DNA of 64,000 nt from Erinaceus europaeus (GCF_950295315.1 NC_080172.1:81425118-81489117); one strand, 5' to 3'; shown: positions 10,183-22,275, counted from the first letter of the stretch. Notes: generated by a model from the sequence alone, not told the origin. Translations and numbers: made by a program.

Positions 10183-10330
10183 TTGGCCTACTTTTATTGG
10201 GTTATTTTTATTTCTTTTTTAGATGTGTACCAATTCTGTATAGATGTTTGATATTAGTCATTTGATGTAGGCTGTTTCTTTTGGTGTGTACATCAGGAGT
10301 ACTCAAATATTGGCAAACTGTTAGCTGTGA
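10183..10330 (-). mobile_element. Old L1 3' part, continuation
   Basis: The sequence ggcctacttttattgggtta continues the L1 relic broken at 7937; the same stretch follows the equivalent point in the old L1 near 57060. The end is approximate. Confidence 0.65.
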
Positions 10331-10382
10331 ATTTTGTTTGCTATTATGGCAGAATTTTGGAACTATCTTATAGCATTTGTCT

Positions 10383-10723
10383 TTTTTTTTTTTTTTTTTC
10401 TACCTCCAGTGTTATTGCTGTATTACTAATCCACTGCTCCTGGAGGTTATTTTTTTTTCTTTTGTTGCTCTTGTTGTTTATCATTGTTCTTCTTCTTATT
10501 GTTGTTATTGCTGTCATTGTTTTAGATAGGACAGAGAGAAATTGAGAGAGATGGGGAAGACGGGGGGAAAGAAATAGATACCTGCAGACCTGCTTCAAAG
10601 CCTGTGAAGCAACCCCCCTGCAGGTGGGGAGCCAGGGGCTCCAACCGAGATCCTTACACTGGTCCTCATACTTCGCACCCTGTGCCCTTAAACTTCTCGC
10701 AGTGTCATTGCCCAGCCCCCCAT
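10383..10723 (-). mobile_element. Type A SINE, extended form
   Basis: Starts with a T-run, then ctacctccagtgttattgct and aatccactgctcctggaggt (extension), then the standard type A body (gataggacagagagaaattg, ccctgcaggtggggagccag) and a head ending at 10723. Confidence 0.85.
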
Positions 10724-11000
10724 TTTTTTTTTTTATTGCAACTTCACACACTTTCTTTCTCTGACAAAGTCTGGAACTGGATTCTCTGGAATTAAGAAAA
10801 ACAGAAACGTGGCCTGAGGTTTATGGTTTGAAGGGTGTGATAGCCCTTTTTCTGGGAGCAGCCATTCTGTTACATTATTTTAATTTTGATTCAACCGGGA
10901 CATAATCTTACTGCTATGAACCCCAGGCTCTGACCCTGGCAGGCTGGTCAGTGGAGAATATGTAATGGAGTCATTCTCAATACAAAAAATTATAACAATT

Positions 11001-11062
11001 TATATATATATATATATATATATATACATACATACACACACACATATACATATACATATACA
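11001..11062. repeat. (TA)n(CA)n microsatellite
   Basis: The tatatata run at 11001-11024 passes into acacaca/tacata repeats. Confidence 0.9.
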
Positions 11063-11100
11063 CTGTATGACCATTGAATCTTCCTTTACTGAGCATAATT

Positions 11101-11178
11101 TTTTTTAAACCAGAGTACTGGTCAGCTTTGGCTTATGGTGGGGTGGGGGATTGAACCTGGGACTTGGGAACCTCAGGT
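11101..11178 (-). mobile_element. Type D SINE, short copy
   Basis: Inverted accagagtactggtcagctt, ttatggtggggtgggggatt, gaacctgggac; truncated after cctcagg. It is flanked by actgagcataatttttt at 11088-11104 and 11179-11195, a target duplication. Confidence 0.85.
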
Positions 11179-12264
11179 ACTGAGCATAATTTTTTCTGCA
11201 AAGGAACATATGTATAAACTGTTTTATCATCTTAACTTCACTTTGTAAAACCATATGCAGATCCTTGTTAAAGTTTGTTACCAAGCGTTTATACTTGAGT
11301 TACTTGTTTTTCAAGTTGGTAAACCACTTCTTTTCTATACATCTGTTACTGTGAATTCTTTGATGGCATGTTAACAGAGGAGCAAAAATATTTCTTAGAA
11401 ATTACTGAAGTTGATTACTAACCTGTAAAAAATAAAAATGAATGAATGGAGCAAGGGTGGATTGTATTAGTCACAAAGTTGTAATTCCTCTCCCCCCCCC
11501 AGTTTCCTTCCTCCTTAAATTTTTGTTTTCAACTCTGTATAGAAATGCTGTTATTTTATTAAAATTGTCATAATAAATTACTGTAGACTATACATCTGAA
11601 GCAGATTTTTTTTTTTTTTGGTCTTGTCTCACATTTCTGGAAGCTACCAGTCTGAGATCAAGTTGTCAGAAATTTTGCTTAATTCTAAGGACTTAAGAAA
11701 GGATCTATTAGAGGTTTCCCTACTTGGTTTGTCAGTGGTATTTTTTCTTCTTTGTCTTTTATCTTTCTTCTATTTGTATTTCTGTGTTCAAATTTCCTTC
11801 CTTTTTAAAGGACACCCACCAATCACATTGTATTAGGTTCCACCTCAGTGAACATATCTTAATGTGAACATTTCTATAAAGACTTGTCTCCAAATAAGGT
11901 TACAGTCTGAGTTACTAGGTCTTAGGACTTTACTAAATGATTGTTGGGAAAACATTCAACCCACATTTTTATAGTAAACTCAAAGTAACAGCAAGTGACA
12001 TTTGCCCTTAATTTGTGACTATCAGTAAATTCCAGTATCATGTTTACTTATTCAGTTCTAACACTGGCTTATATCAGTAATGTTATTTAAGTGGTTTCTC
12101 TTGCAGTGATTATGTTGGTTTGGAGAAGGAATAAAATACAATGATTCCTTGTAATCATTTGGCTTCTGTTACATAAATTTAAGTTCCATTGTGAAACCAT
12201 CCCAAGATTTCTCTACTTTTACTGGGTTATCTAGAGAAAAATTACTCAGTTCTATTTATTATTA

Positions 12265-12390
12265 ATTTTTAAAATTTCATATACAGATACCACAGCACTG
12301 CTCTACTTTTCCTCCCATGTGGTACTTTAACCTGGTTCTTTGGCCTTGGTAAGTTATGTACCCTACCTAGCAAGCTATCTCTCCTCTGCC
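12265..12390 (-). mobile_element. Type D/E SINE, diverged
   Basis: Remnants of accacagcactgctctactt and ttaacctggttctttggcct in inverted order, ending agcaagctatctctcc. Confidence 0.55.
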
Positions 12391-12784
12391 ATTCAATATC
12401 ACAATCACAAAGATAATTAACCCTTTGCTTTAGTCTCTTTAAGAAAAAAAAAAGACTTTCATGATGTAATAATTCATACAATAGTGAATGTATACACACA
12501 TGCTAAGAATGAGTGAATGTATAAAGAAGAAAAAACAAGCAAGAGAAAGGGTCTAGCGTTATTATACAGGTGAGACCTTTGTTTGGAAAGAACATATTTC
12601 AGTGATCCATTATTCCTGAAAAGCTTCAACCATAAAAGATTAAATGAAGTTCTTTTTGGTTAATTGATTCTTTGGATTGTTTCAAACAGTTACTTTCTAC
12701 AATTATTCCTGTCCCAGTGTAAATCTTCTAAGTATTGTCTGTGTATTTTCTCTTCCCCTTTTTATTTTATTTATTTATTTATTT

Positions 12785-12937
12785 AAAATATATTTTATTT
12801 ATTTGCTAGTGAGAAATATAGGAGGAGAAAGAGAAAGAACCAGATAACACTCTGGTACATGTGCTGCTGGGGATTGAACTTGGGACCTCATGCTTGAGAA
12901 TTCAATGCTTTATCCATTGTGCCACCTCCCAGACCAC
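12785..12937 (-). mobile_element. Type B SINE
   Basis: Inverted copy with agaaatataggaggagaaag, ggtacatgtgctgctgggga and head remnant ccacctcccagaccac. Flanking ttctcttcccctttttat and actctctcccccttttta may be a decayed target duplication. Confidence 0.88.
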
Positions 12938-13427
12938 TCTCTCCCCCTTTTTAAAAGTGAATATACAACTCAGTTTTATGGAGGTTTCAAGAATGTTTTT
13001 GAGTCAGTTTTATGGAGGTTTTAAAGAATGTTTTTGAGTGATTCATAGTAATTTAAATTCTTCTACAGAAATCCTGGATGCTGTTAAATTTCAGCCTGTC
13101 ATTTTCTTTCTTTGCTAGATACTGCTACATATTTTTATGACACTAAACTACACTCATTGGAATTGTGAATCTTTTTACATTTATGCTGATCTTTCCTACT
13201 CTACAACAGGATGCATTTTAAGCCAGAGGGGGGGAAAAACAGAGTGCTAAATTATGTAGTAAGTAAAAGAAATCAGTTGTGGGGAGCACAAGGTTGTATG
13301 CAGTGTCAATGAAATTTCAAGTACACTTGTCCATTAAAATTTGTTAGCTTATAAAACTACTATTTGTATATTTATACATGATAATTGCATATTTATTTTG
13401 GAGCCTCTAAATAAAAAAAAAGTGGGC

Positions 13428-13700
13428 ATTTATTTATTTATTTTCCCTTTTGTTGCCATTGTTTTCCATTGTTGTATTTACTGTTGTTATTGATGTCATC
13501 ATTGTTAGATAGGACAGAGAGAAATAGAGGAGGGGAAGACAGAGATGGGGAGAGAAAGATAGACACCTGCAGACCTACTTTATCATCTGTGAAGCGACTC
13601 CTCTGCAGGTGGGGAGCCAGGGTCTCGAACCGGGATCCTTAGGCTGGTCCTTTTGCTTTGTGCCATGTGCGCTTAACCCAATGCACCACCACCAGACTCC
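13428..13700 (-). mobile_element. Type A SINE, near full length
   Basis: Inverted tail (tttattttcccttttgttgc), cacctgcagacctactttat, gaaccgggatccttaggctg and head cccaatgcaccaccaccaga. Flanks gagcctctaaat and gagccactaaat form a one-mismatch target duplication. Confidence 0.9.
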
Positions 13701-14479
13701 TGGGAGCCACTAAATTTTGTTTTAGTGAGCACATAGTATATCCTATTGTGTAAATATTTCACACTTTATTTTGACAAGCCACCTTCATGTGATTCAACAC
13801 ATATTAAAAAAATTTCCTATGTAACTTTGAGTAAAAAAATTAAGTCAAATTTAATTCAAGGTTGGTCAAAATGGGCCTATATTGTTATTATTTTTTAAAT
13901 TTATCACCATATTTCTTACTATTTCTGAACATACTGTATATTGTGTTGGCTTTAGTGGTTTTAACATATTTTCAAGATAACATATGTTTACTTTAGACTA
14001 TTTGGAAATACAGAAATTTGCATAGGAACATATTAAGCTCAATAGCAATTCTGACATCTGGAATAACTTATGTTAAGATTTTTTGTGTTAAGTTTGTGCA
14101 CAAAAACTGCTCCCTTCTCTCCATTTCTCCATGTTTTCTTCTCTCCCTACCCCCTCACACACACCTACTCTTTCTTTTCTTCTTTTTATTTTTAAATTTC
14201 TTTCTTGGGGGATTAATGTTTGACATTTGACAGTAAATACAATAGTTTGTACATGCATAGCATTTCCCAGTTTTACATATAATAATAGAACCTCCACTAG
14301 GTCTTCTGTCATCCTTTTTGGACCTGTATTCTTACCCCCCCCCCCCCCCCCAGAATCTTTTACTTTGGTGCAATACGTCTATTCCAGTTCAGGTTCTACT
14401 TGTGTTTGCTCTTCTGATCTTGTTTTTCAACTTCTGCCTGAGAGTGAGATGATTCCATATTCATCCTTCTGTTTCTGAC

Positions 14480-14710
14480 TTCTTCTTCTTCTTCTCCTCC
14501 TCCTCCTTCTCCTCCTCCTTCTCCTCCTTTTCCTCCTTCCCCTTCCCCTCCCCTTCTCCTCCTTCCCCTCCCCCTCCCCCTCCCCCTCCCCCTCCCCCTC
14601 CCCTTCCCCTTCCCCTTCCCCTTCCCCTTCCCCTTCCCCTTCCCCTTCCCCTTCCCCTTCCCCTTCCCCTTCCCCTTCTCCTTCTCCTTCTTCTTCTTCT
14701 TCTTCTTCCG
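14480..14710. repeat. ~230-bp pure pyrimidine tract, (CCCCTT)n and related
   Basis: After (CTT)n and (CCT)n interruptions the tract becomes (CCCCCT)n at about 14566-14600 and (CCCCTT)n at about 14600-14680, then (CTT)n again. The minus strand is runs of four or more G separated by A or AA. It lies in the 3'UTR of the degraded L1. Confidence 0.95.
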
Positions 14711-14719
14711 TAGCCAGTC

Positions 14720-17091
14720 GACAGCTTATTTCACTTAACATGATTTCTTCAAGCTCCATCCAAGTTCGGCTGAAAACTGTGAAGGCATTGTGTATAGAGA
14801 CCACAACTTGCTCAGCCACTCTCTGTTGTTGGACACCTGGGTTGCTTCTAGGTTTTGGCTATTACATATTGTGCTGCTAAGAACATATGTGAACACAGAT
14901 CTTTTTGGATGGATGTATTGGGTTCCTTAGGATATATCTCCACAAGAGGAATTGTAGGATCATAGGGTAGGTCCATTTCTAGCCTTCTGAGAGTTCTCCA
15001 GACTGTTCTCCACAGAGGTTGGACCCACTGACATTCCCACCAGCAGTGCTGGAGGGTTCCTTTGACCCCATAACCTCTCCAGCATTTGCTGCTGTTACCT
15101 TTTCTGATGTATGACAGTCTCACAGGAGTGAAGTGGTATCTCACTGTTATCTTGATTTGCATTTCTCTGACAATCAAAGACTTGGAGCATTTTTTCATGT
15201 TTCTCAGCCTTTTGGATCTCTTCTGTGGTGAATATTCTGTCCATGTCCTCTCCCCATATTTGGATGGGGTTATTTGTTTTCTTGTGGTTGAGTTTGGCAA
15301 GCTCTTTATATATTTTGTTTATTAGCCTCTTGTCTGATGTATGGCATGTAAAGATTTTCTCCCATTCTGTGAGGGGTCTCACTTTGAGTAGTGGTTTCTT
15401 TTGCTATGCAGAAGCAATTGTAATTTCATGTAGTCCCATAGGTTTATGCTTACCTTAGTCTTCTTTGTAACTGGATTCATTTCATTCAAGATGTCTAAAA
15501 TTTATGCAGAAAATTTTCCTCTAAGTATCTGATAGTTTCTGGTCTAACATCCAAGTCCTTGATCCACTTGGAATTTACTTTTGTATTTGGTGAAATACAG
15601 TGGTTCAGTTTCATTTTTCTGTTTTCATGTTTCAACCCATTTTTTTCCCAACATCATTTGTTGAAGAGGCTCTGCTTTCCCCATATAATAGTCTGAGCCC
15701 CTTTGTCAAAGATTAGATGTCTATAGGTGTGGGGGTTCACTTCTGGGCTCTCAATTGCATTCCACTGGTCAGTGTGTCTATTCATGTTCCAGTACCAAGC
15801 AGTTTTGATGACAACGGCCCTATAATACAATTTGAGATCTAGGAGTGTGATGCCTCCGGTTCTGTTCTTTTTTCCTCAAGATTGTTTTGGCAATTCTAGG
15901 TCTTTTCTCGTTCCAGATAAACATTTGTAGCATTTGTTCTAGTCTTCTAAAAAATGTGTTTGGGATCTTTATGGGGATAGCATTAAATTTGTAGATGGCT
16001 CTGGGTAGTCTATTCATTTTGATGATGTCAGTTCTTCCAACTCATGAACATGGAATATCTTTCCACTTCTTTGTGTCTTTTTCAATTTCCTTGAGTAGTG
16101 ACTCATAATTTTCAGTATACATGTCTTTTACTTCTTTGGCTAGGTTTACTCCTAGATATTTTGTTGTTTTTGTTGCTATAGTAAAAGTAATTGATTTCTG
16201 GATTTCAGTTTCTTCTAACTTAGTGTTTGCATAGAGGAATGCCACTGACTTTTGTATGTCAATTGTGTAGCCTGACACCTTAGTATATTGCCAGATGCTA
16301 TCCAAGACTTCTTGCTGGATTCCTTAGGTTTTCTATTTATACTGTCATGTCATCTGCAAATAGGGAGAGTTTGACTTCTTCTCTTCCAATATGTGTCCCT
16401 TTAATTCCTTGCTCCTGCCTGACTGCTATGGCAAGAACTTCCAACACTATGTTGAATAATAATGGTGATAGTGGGCAGCCCTGTCTAGTACCTGATCTGA
16501 GGGGAATTGCTTCCAGTTTTTCACCATTGAGTGTGATGTTGGCTGTAGGTTTACTATATATAGACTCCACTATCTTTAGGAATTTTCCATCTATTCCCAT
16601 TTTTGTAGTGTTTTGATCATAAAAGGATGTTGTATTTTGTCAATGGCTTTCTCTGTGTCTATTGATATGACCATATGGTTTTTGTTCTTGCTTTTATTGA
16701 TGTGTTGGATCACGTTGATTGATTTACGTATATTAAACCAACCTTGCATCCCTGGGATAAACCCCACTTGGTCATGATGAATAATATTTTTAATATGCTG
16801 CTGTATCTGGTTGACTAGAATTTTGTTCAATATTTTAGCATCTGTGTTCTACAGAGATATTGGTCTGTAGTTTTCTATTTTGGTTGTATCCCTGTCTGCT
16901 TTTGGTATCAGAGTTATGTTGGTTTCATAGAATCTGGAAAGGAGTAGTATTCCAGTGCCTTCAATCTTCTGGAAGACTTTTAAAAGTAGAGGTATTAGTT
17001 CTTCTTTGAAAGTTTTGTATAATTCATTTGTAAAACCATTTGGTCCAGGCCTTTTTTGGGGAAAGTTTGTGAATAACTGTTTCAATTTCAT
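14720..17091 (-). pseudogene. L1 ORF2, reverse transcriptase to C-terminus, broken
   Basis: Minus-strand frames give FVNELYKTF-like and [20 protein letters not shown] (16849-17091), [20 protein letters not shown] (16591-16830), [20 protein letters not shown] with [10 protein letters not shown] (16337-16600), [11 protein letters not shown] onward (16042-16305), then [10 protein letters not shown] and the C-terminal WWECQW segment (14848-15300). Motifs are in order, but frameshifts and stops separate the pieces. The TGA at 15654-15656 replaces the Trp of NKWCW. Confidence 0.88.
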
Positions 17092-17614
17092 TAGTTGTGA
17101 TGGGCCTGTTCATGTTATCTAGTTCCTCTTTACTTAACTGTGGAAGTTCGTAGATATCTAGGAAATCGTCTATTTATTCCAGGTTCTCTAGTTTGGTGTC
17201 ATATAGTTATTCATAGAAGTCTCGCATGATGTGCTGAATTTCTGTGGTGTCTGTTCTGATACCTCCTCTTTAATTTACAATCTGATTTATTTGGGTTGTC
17301 ATCTCTTGTTTTGTTTTGTGAGTCTGGCTAAAGGTTTGTAAATTTTGTTCACTCTTTCAAAGAGCCAACATTTACTTTCGTTGGCCCTAACTTTAGTGAT
17401 TTCTGTCCTTCTGGTTGCTTTAGGGTTTCTTGGTTCTTTTCTTCTAGGTCTTTATGATGTGTAATCAATCTGTTTATTTTTGCTTTTATTGTTTCCTTTT
17501 TATTTTTTTATTTAATTTTTTTATTTATAAAAAGGAAATATTGACTATACCATAGGATAACAGGGGTACAACTTCACACAATTCCCACTACCATAACTCT
17601 GGTACTCTCCTGGG

Positions 17615-17903
17615 AGTCTGGCGGTAGTGTAGTGGGTTAAGCACAGGTAACGCAAAGCACAAGGATCTGCATGATCTGGGTTTGAGCCCCTCCTCTCCAC
17701 CTGCTGGGGAGTTGCTTCACAAGCAGTGAAGCAGATCTGCAGGTGTCTATCTTTCTCTCCCCCTCTCTGTCTTCCCCTCCCCTCTCCATTTCTCTATGTC
17801 CTATCCAACAATGATGACATCAGCAACTATAATAATAAAACAACAAGGGCAATAAAAGGGAAAATAAGTAAATAAATAAATATTTAAAAAATTTTTTAAA
17901 AAG
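17615..17903 (+). mobile_element. Type A SINE, full length
   Basis: Head gggagtctggcggtagtgta, box B-like gggtttgagcccc, body tctgcaggtgtctatctttc, tail with caacaagggcaataaaaggg and an A-rich end. Nested in the L1 3'UTR; flanking aactctg copies suggest the target duplication. Confidence 0.93.
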
Positions 17904-18671
17904 AACTCTGTATCCAATCCCCTCCCCTGATAGCTTTCCCATTCCTTAACCCTCTGGGAGTATGGACCCAAGGTCATTTTTGGATGCAGAAGGTTGAATA
18001 TCTGGCGTCTGTAATTGTTTTCCCGCTGAACATGGGTGTTGACAGATCGACAATACTTCCAGCCTGTCTTTCTCTTTCCCTCGTGGGGAAGAGCTCTGGG
18101 GAAGAGGAGCTCCAGGACACATTGGTGGGGTTGTCTGTCTAGGGAAGTCTGTTGAGCATCATGCTAGCATCTGGAACCTAATGGTTGAAAAGAGAGTTAA
18201 CATACAAAGCCAAACAAATTGTTGAACAATCATGGACCTAAAGGCTGGAATAATGCTGGTGAAGAGTTGGGGTCGCTCCATTTTGTAGATAGCTAGTAGG
18301 CATATTTTAGTTATATTCCAAAGGGCATGTGGCTATACTAGTTTTTTGTTGTTGTTTGTTTTTTGCCTGAGCCTGAAATATGATATGCAGCTGGATCCTA
18401 ATTATTGTCTGGGGAGGTGATGTCATGGCTGGCAGAAGGATCAGAAAGCTGGATCAGGGAAGAGAGTAGCTCTCAAATATGGGAAAGGTGTATAAATACT
18501 GTTGACTCTAAACCCCATAAATTTGATGTGATCTGGGGCCCATATTAAGGTTAGGAGCCTATGTGACCTCTGCATCCCTGTAGATCTGAGTTCACATTCT
18601 GTGGTCATAAGTAGGCACGTTCCAAGCTGCCCCATTATCATGACCCATCTTCCTCAGGTTTAGCATAGAGT

Positions 18672-18706
18672 ATGTTGTCCATCCTCCCTTTGGAGGGTGG
18701 ACAACA
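18672..18706. other. Perfect-stem hairpin in the L1 3'UTR
   Basis: The arms gttgtccatcctcc and ggagggtggacaac flank a short ctttgga-type loop, giving a ~13-14-bp stem with one mismatch. A second inverted repeat (tcagtcac / gtgactga) follows near 18798-18820. The hairpin could form in the L1 RNA. Confidence 0.7.
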
Positions 18707-19190
18707 TTCTCTACTATTGTTGGTCCAAGTTGAGGACAAGGGCCTATGGGGCCCCACAAAGGGGTTTATTATGTTCTTCCTTCTATTATGTTCTTATCAG
18801 TCACAAAAGTGACTGATAACAATGGAGAGAGGGATTTATTTGAGGTCTAGGCCCATCATGTCTATTTGGGAATCTCAGGACTCCGTGAATAGGTCCCCAG
18901 CTGATGGGGTGGCCTGATAGTGACTAAAGAGTCATTGTTACAGTACTGCCAATCTCTTGCTCTTATTCAACTTTTGCATTCCTTGCTTTGATGAGGTTAG
19001 CTTTGGAGTGAGTGAGAGAACTGTAATAGGAAGTGGGTGAGGAGTCTTGTTTCTTAATGTGTGCTTTTATGGCTATGAGCTTCCCTTTCAGTACTGCCTT
19101 AGCTGTGTCCCAAATATTTTGATAGCTTGTGTCTTCATTTTCATTGAAGTCTCAAAACATTTTGATTTCTTCCTTTATTTCTTCTTGGAC

Positions 19191-19946
19191 CTAGTAGTTG
19201 TTAAGGAGTGTACAGTTGAGCTTCCTCATTTTGGGTCTATTACTAATCTTTTGTTGATTGTGAAGTGTTAGTTTAATCCCACTGTGGTCTGAGAAGATAC
19301 TTGGGATGATTTCAGTGCTCTTGAATTTGCTGATGTTGTCTTTGTGGCCTAACATATGGTCTATCCTTGAGAATGACCCTTGAGGACTTGAGTAAAATGT
19401 GTATTCCAGTTTCTTGGGATGATTGTCACTGAAAATGTCCAATAGTTCTAGTTTATCTATCTCCTCATTTAGCTCCCTCATGTCTTTATTGATTTTTCTA
19501 CCTGGATGATCTGTCAAGGTGAGAGAGTGTGGTGTTGAAGTCCCCTACTATAACTGTGCTGCTGCTAATATATTGCTGTAGCTGTCTTTCAGTAGATGTT
19601 TGATGTATTTAGTTGTCTTCTCATTGGGTGCATAGATGTTAATAATTGTTAAGTCCTTTTGATTGACTGATCCTCTGAGCATTAAGTATTATCTTTCCCT
19701 ATCTTTTAAAATTTTATTTATTTAACGTCTATCATGTCAGATATGAGAATAGCTGTTCCTGCCCTTTTTGTGGCCATTAGTTTGTATGATAGTTTTCCAT
19801 CCTTTCACTTTGAATCTGTATTTGTCTTGTTGAGTTATGTGGGTTTCCTGTAGACAGCATATTGTTGAGTTGTATTTTTTGATCCATCTTCCTACTCTCT
19901 GTCTTTGAATAGGTGAATTCAGGCCACTGACATTTATTGATATCAA
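19191..19946 (-). pseudogene. L1 ORF2 endonuclease region, broken
   Basis: Minus strand: MISINVSGLNSPIQRQRVGR then CCLQETHITQQDKYRFKVKG (19737-19946), and after an internal gap INKDMRELNEEIDKLELLDI and YSRIDHM-like, IIPSIFSDHSGIKLTL (19191-19517). These are apurinic endonuclease landmarks (N of SGLNSP, E of QET, SDHS). Frameshifts separate the blocks. Confidence 0.85.
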
Positions 19947-20059
19947 AGATTGAAGATATTTTAACTCCAGTCTTGTAGATTTTTACAGTGTTCTGATATA
20001 TGGCGTATTTATGGTGGTCTGTTTATAGGAGACCTTTCAGAACTTTTTTTAGGGCAGGC

Positions 20060-20977
20060 TTGGTAATAGTTGATTCTTTCAACTGTTGCTTCTCTGAGAA
20101 GGTTTTTATGCCTCCATCTAGTTTGAACGACAGAATAGCAGGATACAGTAGTCTTGGTTAAAAGCCATTGTCATTGTGCACTTGATAGATATCTTGCCAT
20201 TCTCTTCTGGCCTGTATTGTTTATGTGGAAAAGTCTGTTGCTAATCTTATGGATTTCCTATGTAGGTGACTCTTGTTTTTCTCTTCAGGATCCTTTATTT
20301 AGCCTTATTCCTTTCCATTGTAAATATTATGTGTCTTGGTGTCTTTAATTCTGGGTTAATTCTGTTTAGGACCCTCTGGGCTTCTTGAGCCTTTATTTCT
20401 TTGATGTGTCTAAACTAGAGAGGTTCTCAGCTATTATGTCCTGAAGAATGCTTTCTTACCCTCCCTCTCTTTCTTCCTCTGGTAAGCCAATAATGCATAT
20501 ATTATTTCTTTTGAAGTCATCTCTGTTGTCCTTTTCAGTATCTCTTAATCTCTTTTTGAGATCTCTTGTTTCTTTTTTAGTTGTCTCTAATTCATCCTCG
20601 ATCTTGCTTATTCTGTCTTCAGCCTCATTGATTCTATTCTCTCTGCCCTCTACTGTTTTCTGGAGTTCATCTATTTTGTTACCCTGGTCTTATACTGTTT
20701 CAGCTTGTTTAGCTAGTTGTGTTCTTAGCTCATTTATTTCAGCTTTCAGCTCTCTAATAACCTTGTGATAATTAGTGTTTTGTTCCAGAGTCTCATTCGT
20801 TGTTTCAGCATTTCTGATGACAATTCTTTCAAACTCTTTAATCACTTCTGTGACTATTTCCTTAATTAGTGTTTGTATGTTGACCTCACTATTTTGTGGT
20901 TCAACCTTTGGGGGGCTTTTAGCTGGACTCTTGTCCTGGTTCATTTCTCCAATATTTCTTATTGTTGGTTTAACCAT
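20060..20977 (-). pseudogene. L1 ORF1, broken
   Basis: The minus-strand start MVKPTIRNIGEMNQDKSPAK, the coiled-coil part (IRELKAEINELRTQLAKQAE) and downstream remnants around 20150-20690 match the order of the intact ORF1 at 48102-49013. Frameshifts break it after about 95 codons. Confidence 0.8.
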
Positions 20978-21014
20978 TTTATATAGTATGTTATGAGGTC
21001 TCTCTCAGTATTTT

Positions 21015-21113
21015 CCTTTTTTTTTTTTTTGTGGGGAATTGGGGGCTCTAGCCAGGATCCTTAAGCTGGTCCTTGAGCTTTGCACCACCTGCACTTAACC
21101 ACCCACCTCCCCC
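21015..21113 (-). mobile_element. Type A SINE head fragment
   Basis: T-run then tggggaattgggggctctag, ggatccttaagctggtcctt and head cacctgcacttaaccaccca. Flanks ctctcagtattttc and cctcagtatttttc look like a target duplication. Nested in the L1 5'UTR. Confidence 0.8.
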
Positions 21114-21967
21114 TCAGTATTTTTCAAATTACTAATCACTCTTGCCTGGATTGAGTTGTGTCTAAGTAAGGTAATTAAAGGGTTCTTTTTCTTCCCTGTA
21201 GGCTATGGGAGTCTGAGGGCTTTTAAACTCTAATTAGGGTTTTTAGCTTAATCACTGACTCCTGACCAAGAGATAAAGCAGGATGGGGCAGAGATAATCC
21301 AGTGGTTATGCAAAGATACTCTCACAGCCCCACCTCTAGGCCACTGAGATATAGATCTTCTCCTGATTTTCCTGGTTAGTTCTCTGTCCCCTGGTGTCAG
21401 CACAGGGTGTCCCTGCTGCTGCTCCAGCTTCTGAGGGCATTAGCAATGGAGACTCATAGTTGCATTTGGTGGGTCTTAGGTAGTCCTCTCCTCTCTTCAG
21501 CCATCTTTTTGTTGATGAAACAGACTAGAGGTGGTGTTTCAACTGATAAACTGCTGGACTGTTACCAGCCACTTAATCTCTCCCTAGGCTCCTCTCTGTC
21601 CATGAGCCACAAGTGTTTGTACTCACTGGTGATTTGGTGGTTTTCTGAAGTTGTTCTAGTCCTGTCTTGTTGTGGTCCCAGGTGGTCTCCGTTGGTATTC
21701 CAAGTTGACCCAGGAGAGGAGAGGAGAGAAACACAGCTGCTGCTCCTCTGTAGCCTCGCCCCGAAAGTCCCTCTCTTTTTCTCTTTTTTCCCACTGTTAC
21801 TCCTACAATCTGGTTCCCTCTCTGTCATCAGCATGTGATCAATAGTGTAGAACTGGCCTCCCACAAAATATCCAGACAAACTTTTCTCAAGATATTAAGA
21901 GTGGGATTTTTCTAATGTGTAATGTGTATTTCCTTGAATGTGGTACAAAGGTCAATCAAATTCCTGT

Positions 21968-22075
21968 TTTTTTTTTTTTTGCCTCCCGTGTTATTGCTGG
22001 GGCTCTCTGCCTGCACTATGAATCCACTGCTCCTGGAGGCCATTTTTCCCATTTTGTTGCCCTTGTTGTTACCCT
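21968..22075 (-). mobile_element. Type A SINE, 3' extension only
   Basis: T-run, gcctcccgtgttattgctgg, aatccactgctcctggaggc and ttttgttgcccttgttgtta. The body and head are missing. Confidence 0.75.
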
Positions 22076-22109
22076 TGAGAAACTTTACTTTTATTTTTAG
22101 AATAAAAAA

Positions 22110-22255
22110 TTTATTGCTTGATTTACTTATTTATTCTTTGTTGGGGCTTTACCATTCTGAATTGGCTTTTGCAGATAGAAAGGTTGAGATGGGGAAAGAG
22201 AACACCACAGTGCATTGGTAGCCTGTGGGCTCTACCTGGTGGGTCACTGCCTGGG
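22110..22255 (-). mobile_element. Type E SINE, diverged
   Basis: AT-rich tail, cagatagaaaggttgagatg and a head remnant ggtgggtcactgcctgggcc. Old copy. Confidence 0.5.
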
Positions 22256-22275
22256 CCCTGCTTACTGTATTTAAA

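Larger units (their letters stand above)
17497..19048 (-). mobile_element. Inserted L1 3' end with long 3'UTR
   Basis: It begins with an inverted A-rich tail (tttttatttataaaaaggaa), then the ~450-bp terminal module (catgggtgttgacagatcga and so on). About 800 bp of further 3'UTR follows, differing from that of the L1 at 42866. It interrupts the L1 at 14178-21860; ttgtttc at both edges is a likely short target duplication. A type A SINE sits inside at 17615. Confidence 0.75.
14178..21860 (-). mobile_element. Degraded near full-length L1, split by another insertion
   Basis: Read on the minus strand: 5'UTR about 21860-20978, ORF1 remnants from 20977, ORF2 endonuclease from 19946, then reverse transcriptase and C-terminus from 17091 to about 14720. 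A short 3'UTR ends at the inverted cccccaagaaatttaaaaat tail near 14178. An L1 3' end (17497-19048) is inserted between the endonuclease and reverse-transcriptase parts, and a large pyrimidine microsatellite has grown in the 3'UTR. I found no clear target duplication, so the outer limits are approximate. Confidence 0.85.

Noticed and set aside
14427..14819. Gly-Glu/Arg-rich reading frame
   Set aside because: It is only the translation of the pyrimidine microsatellite.
21407..21838. 143-codon plus-strand ORF
   Set aside because: It is antisense to an L1 5'UTR and has no recognisable domain; treated as chance.
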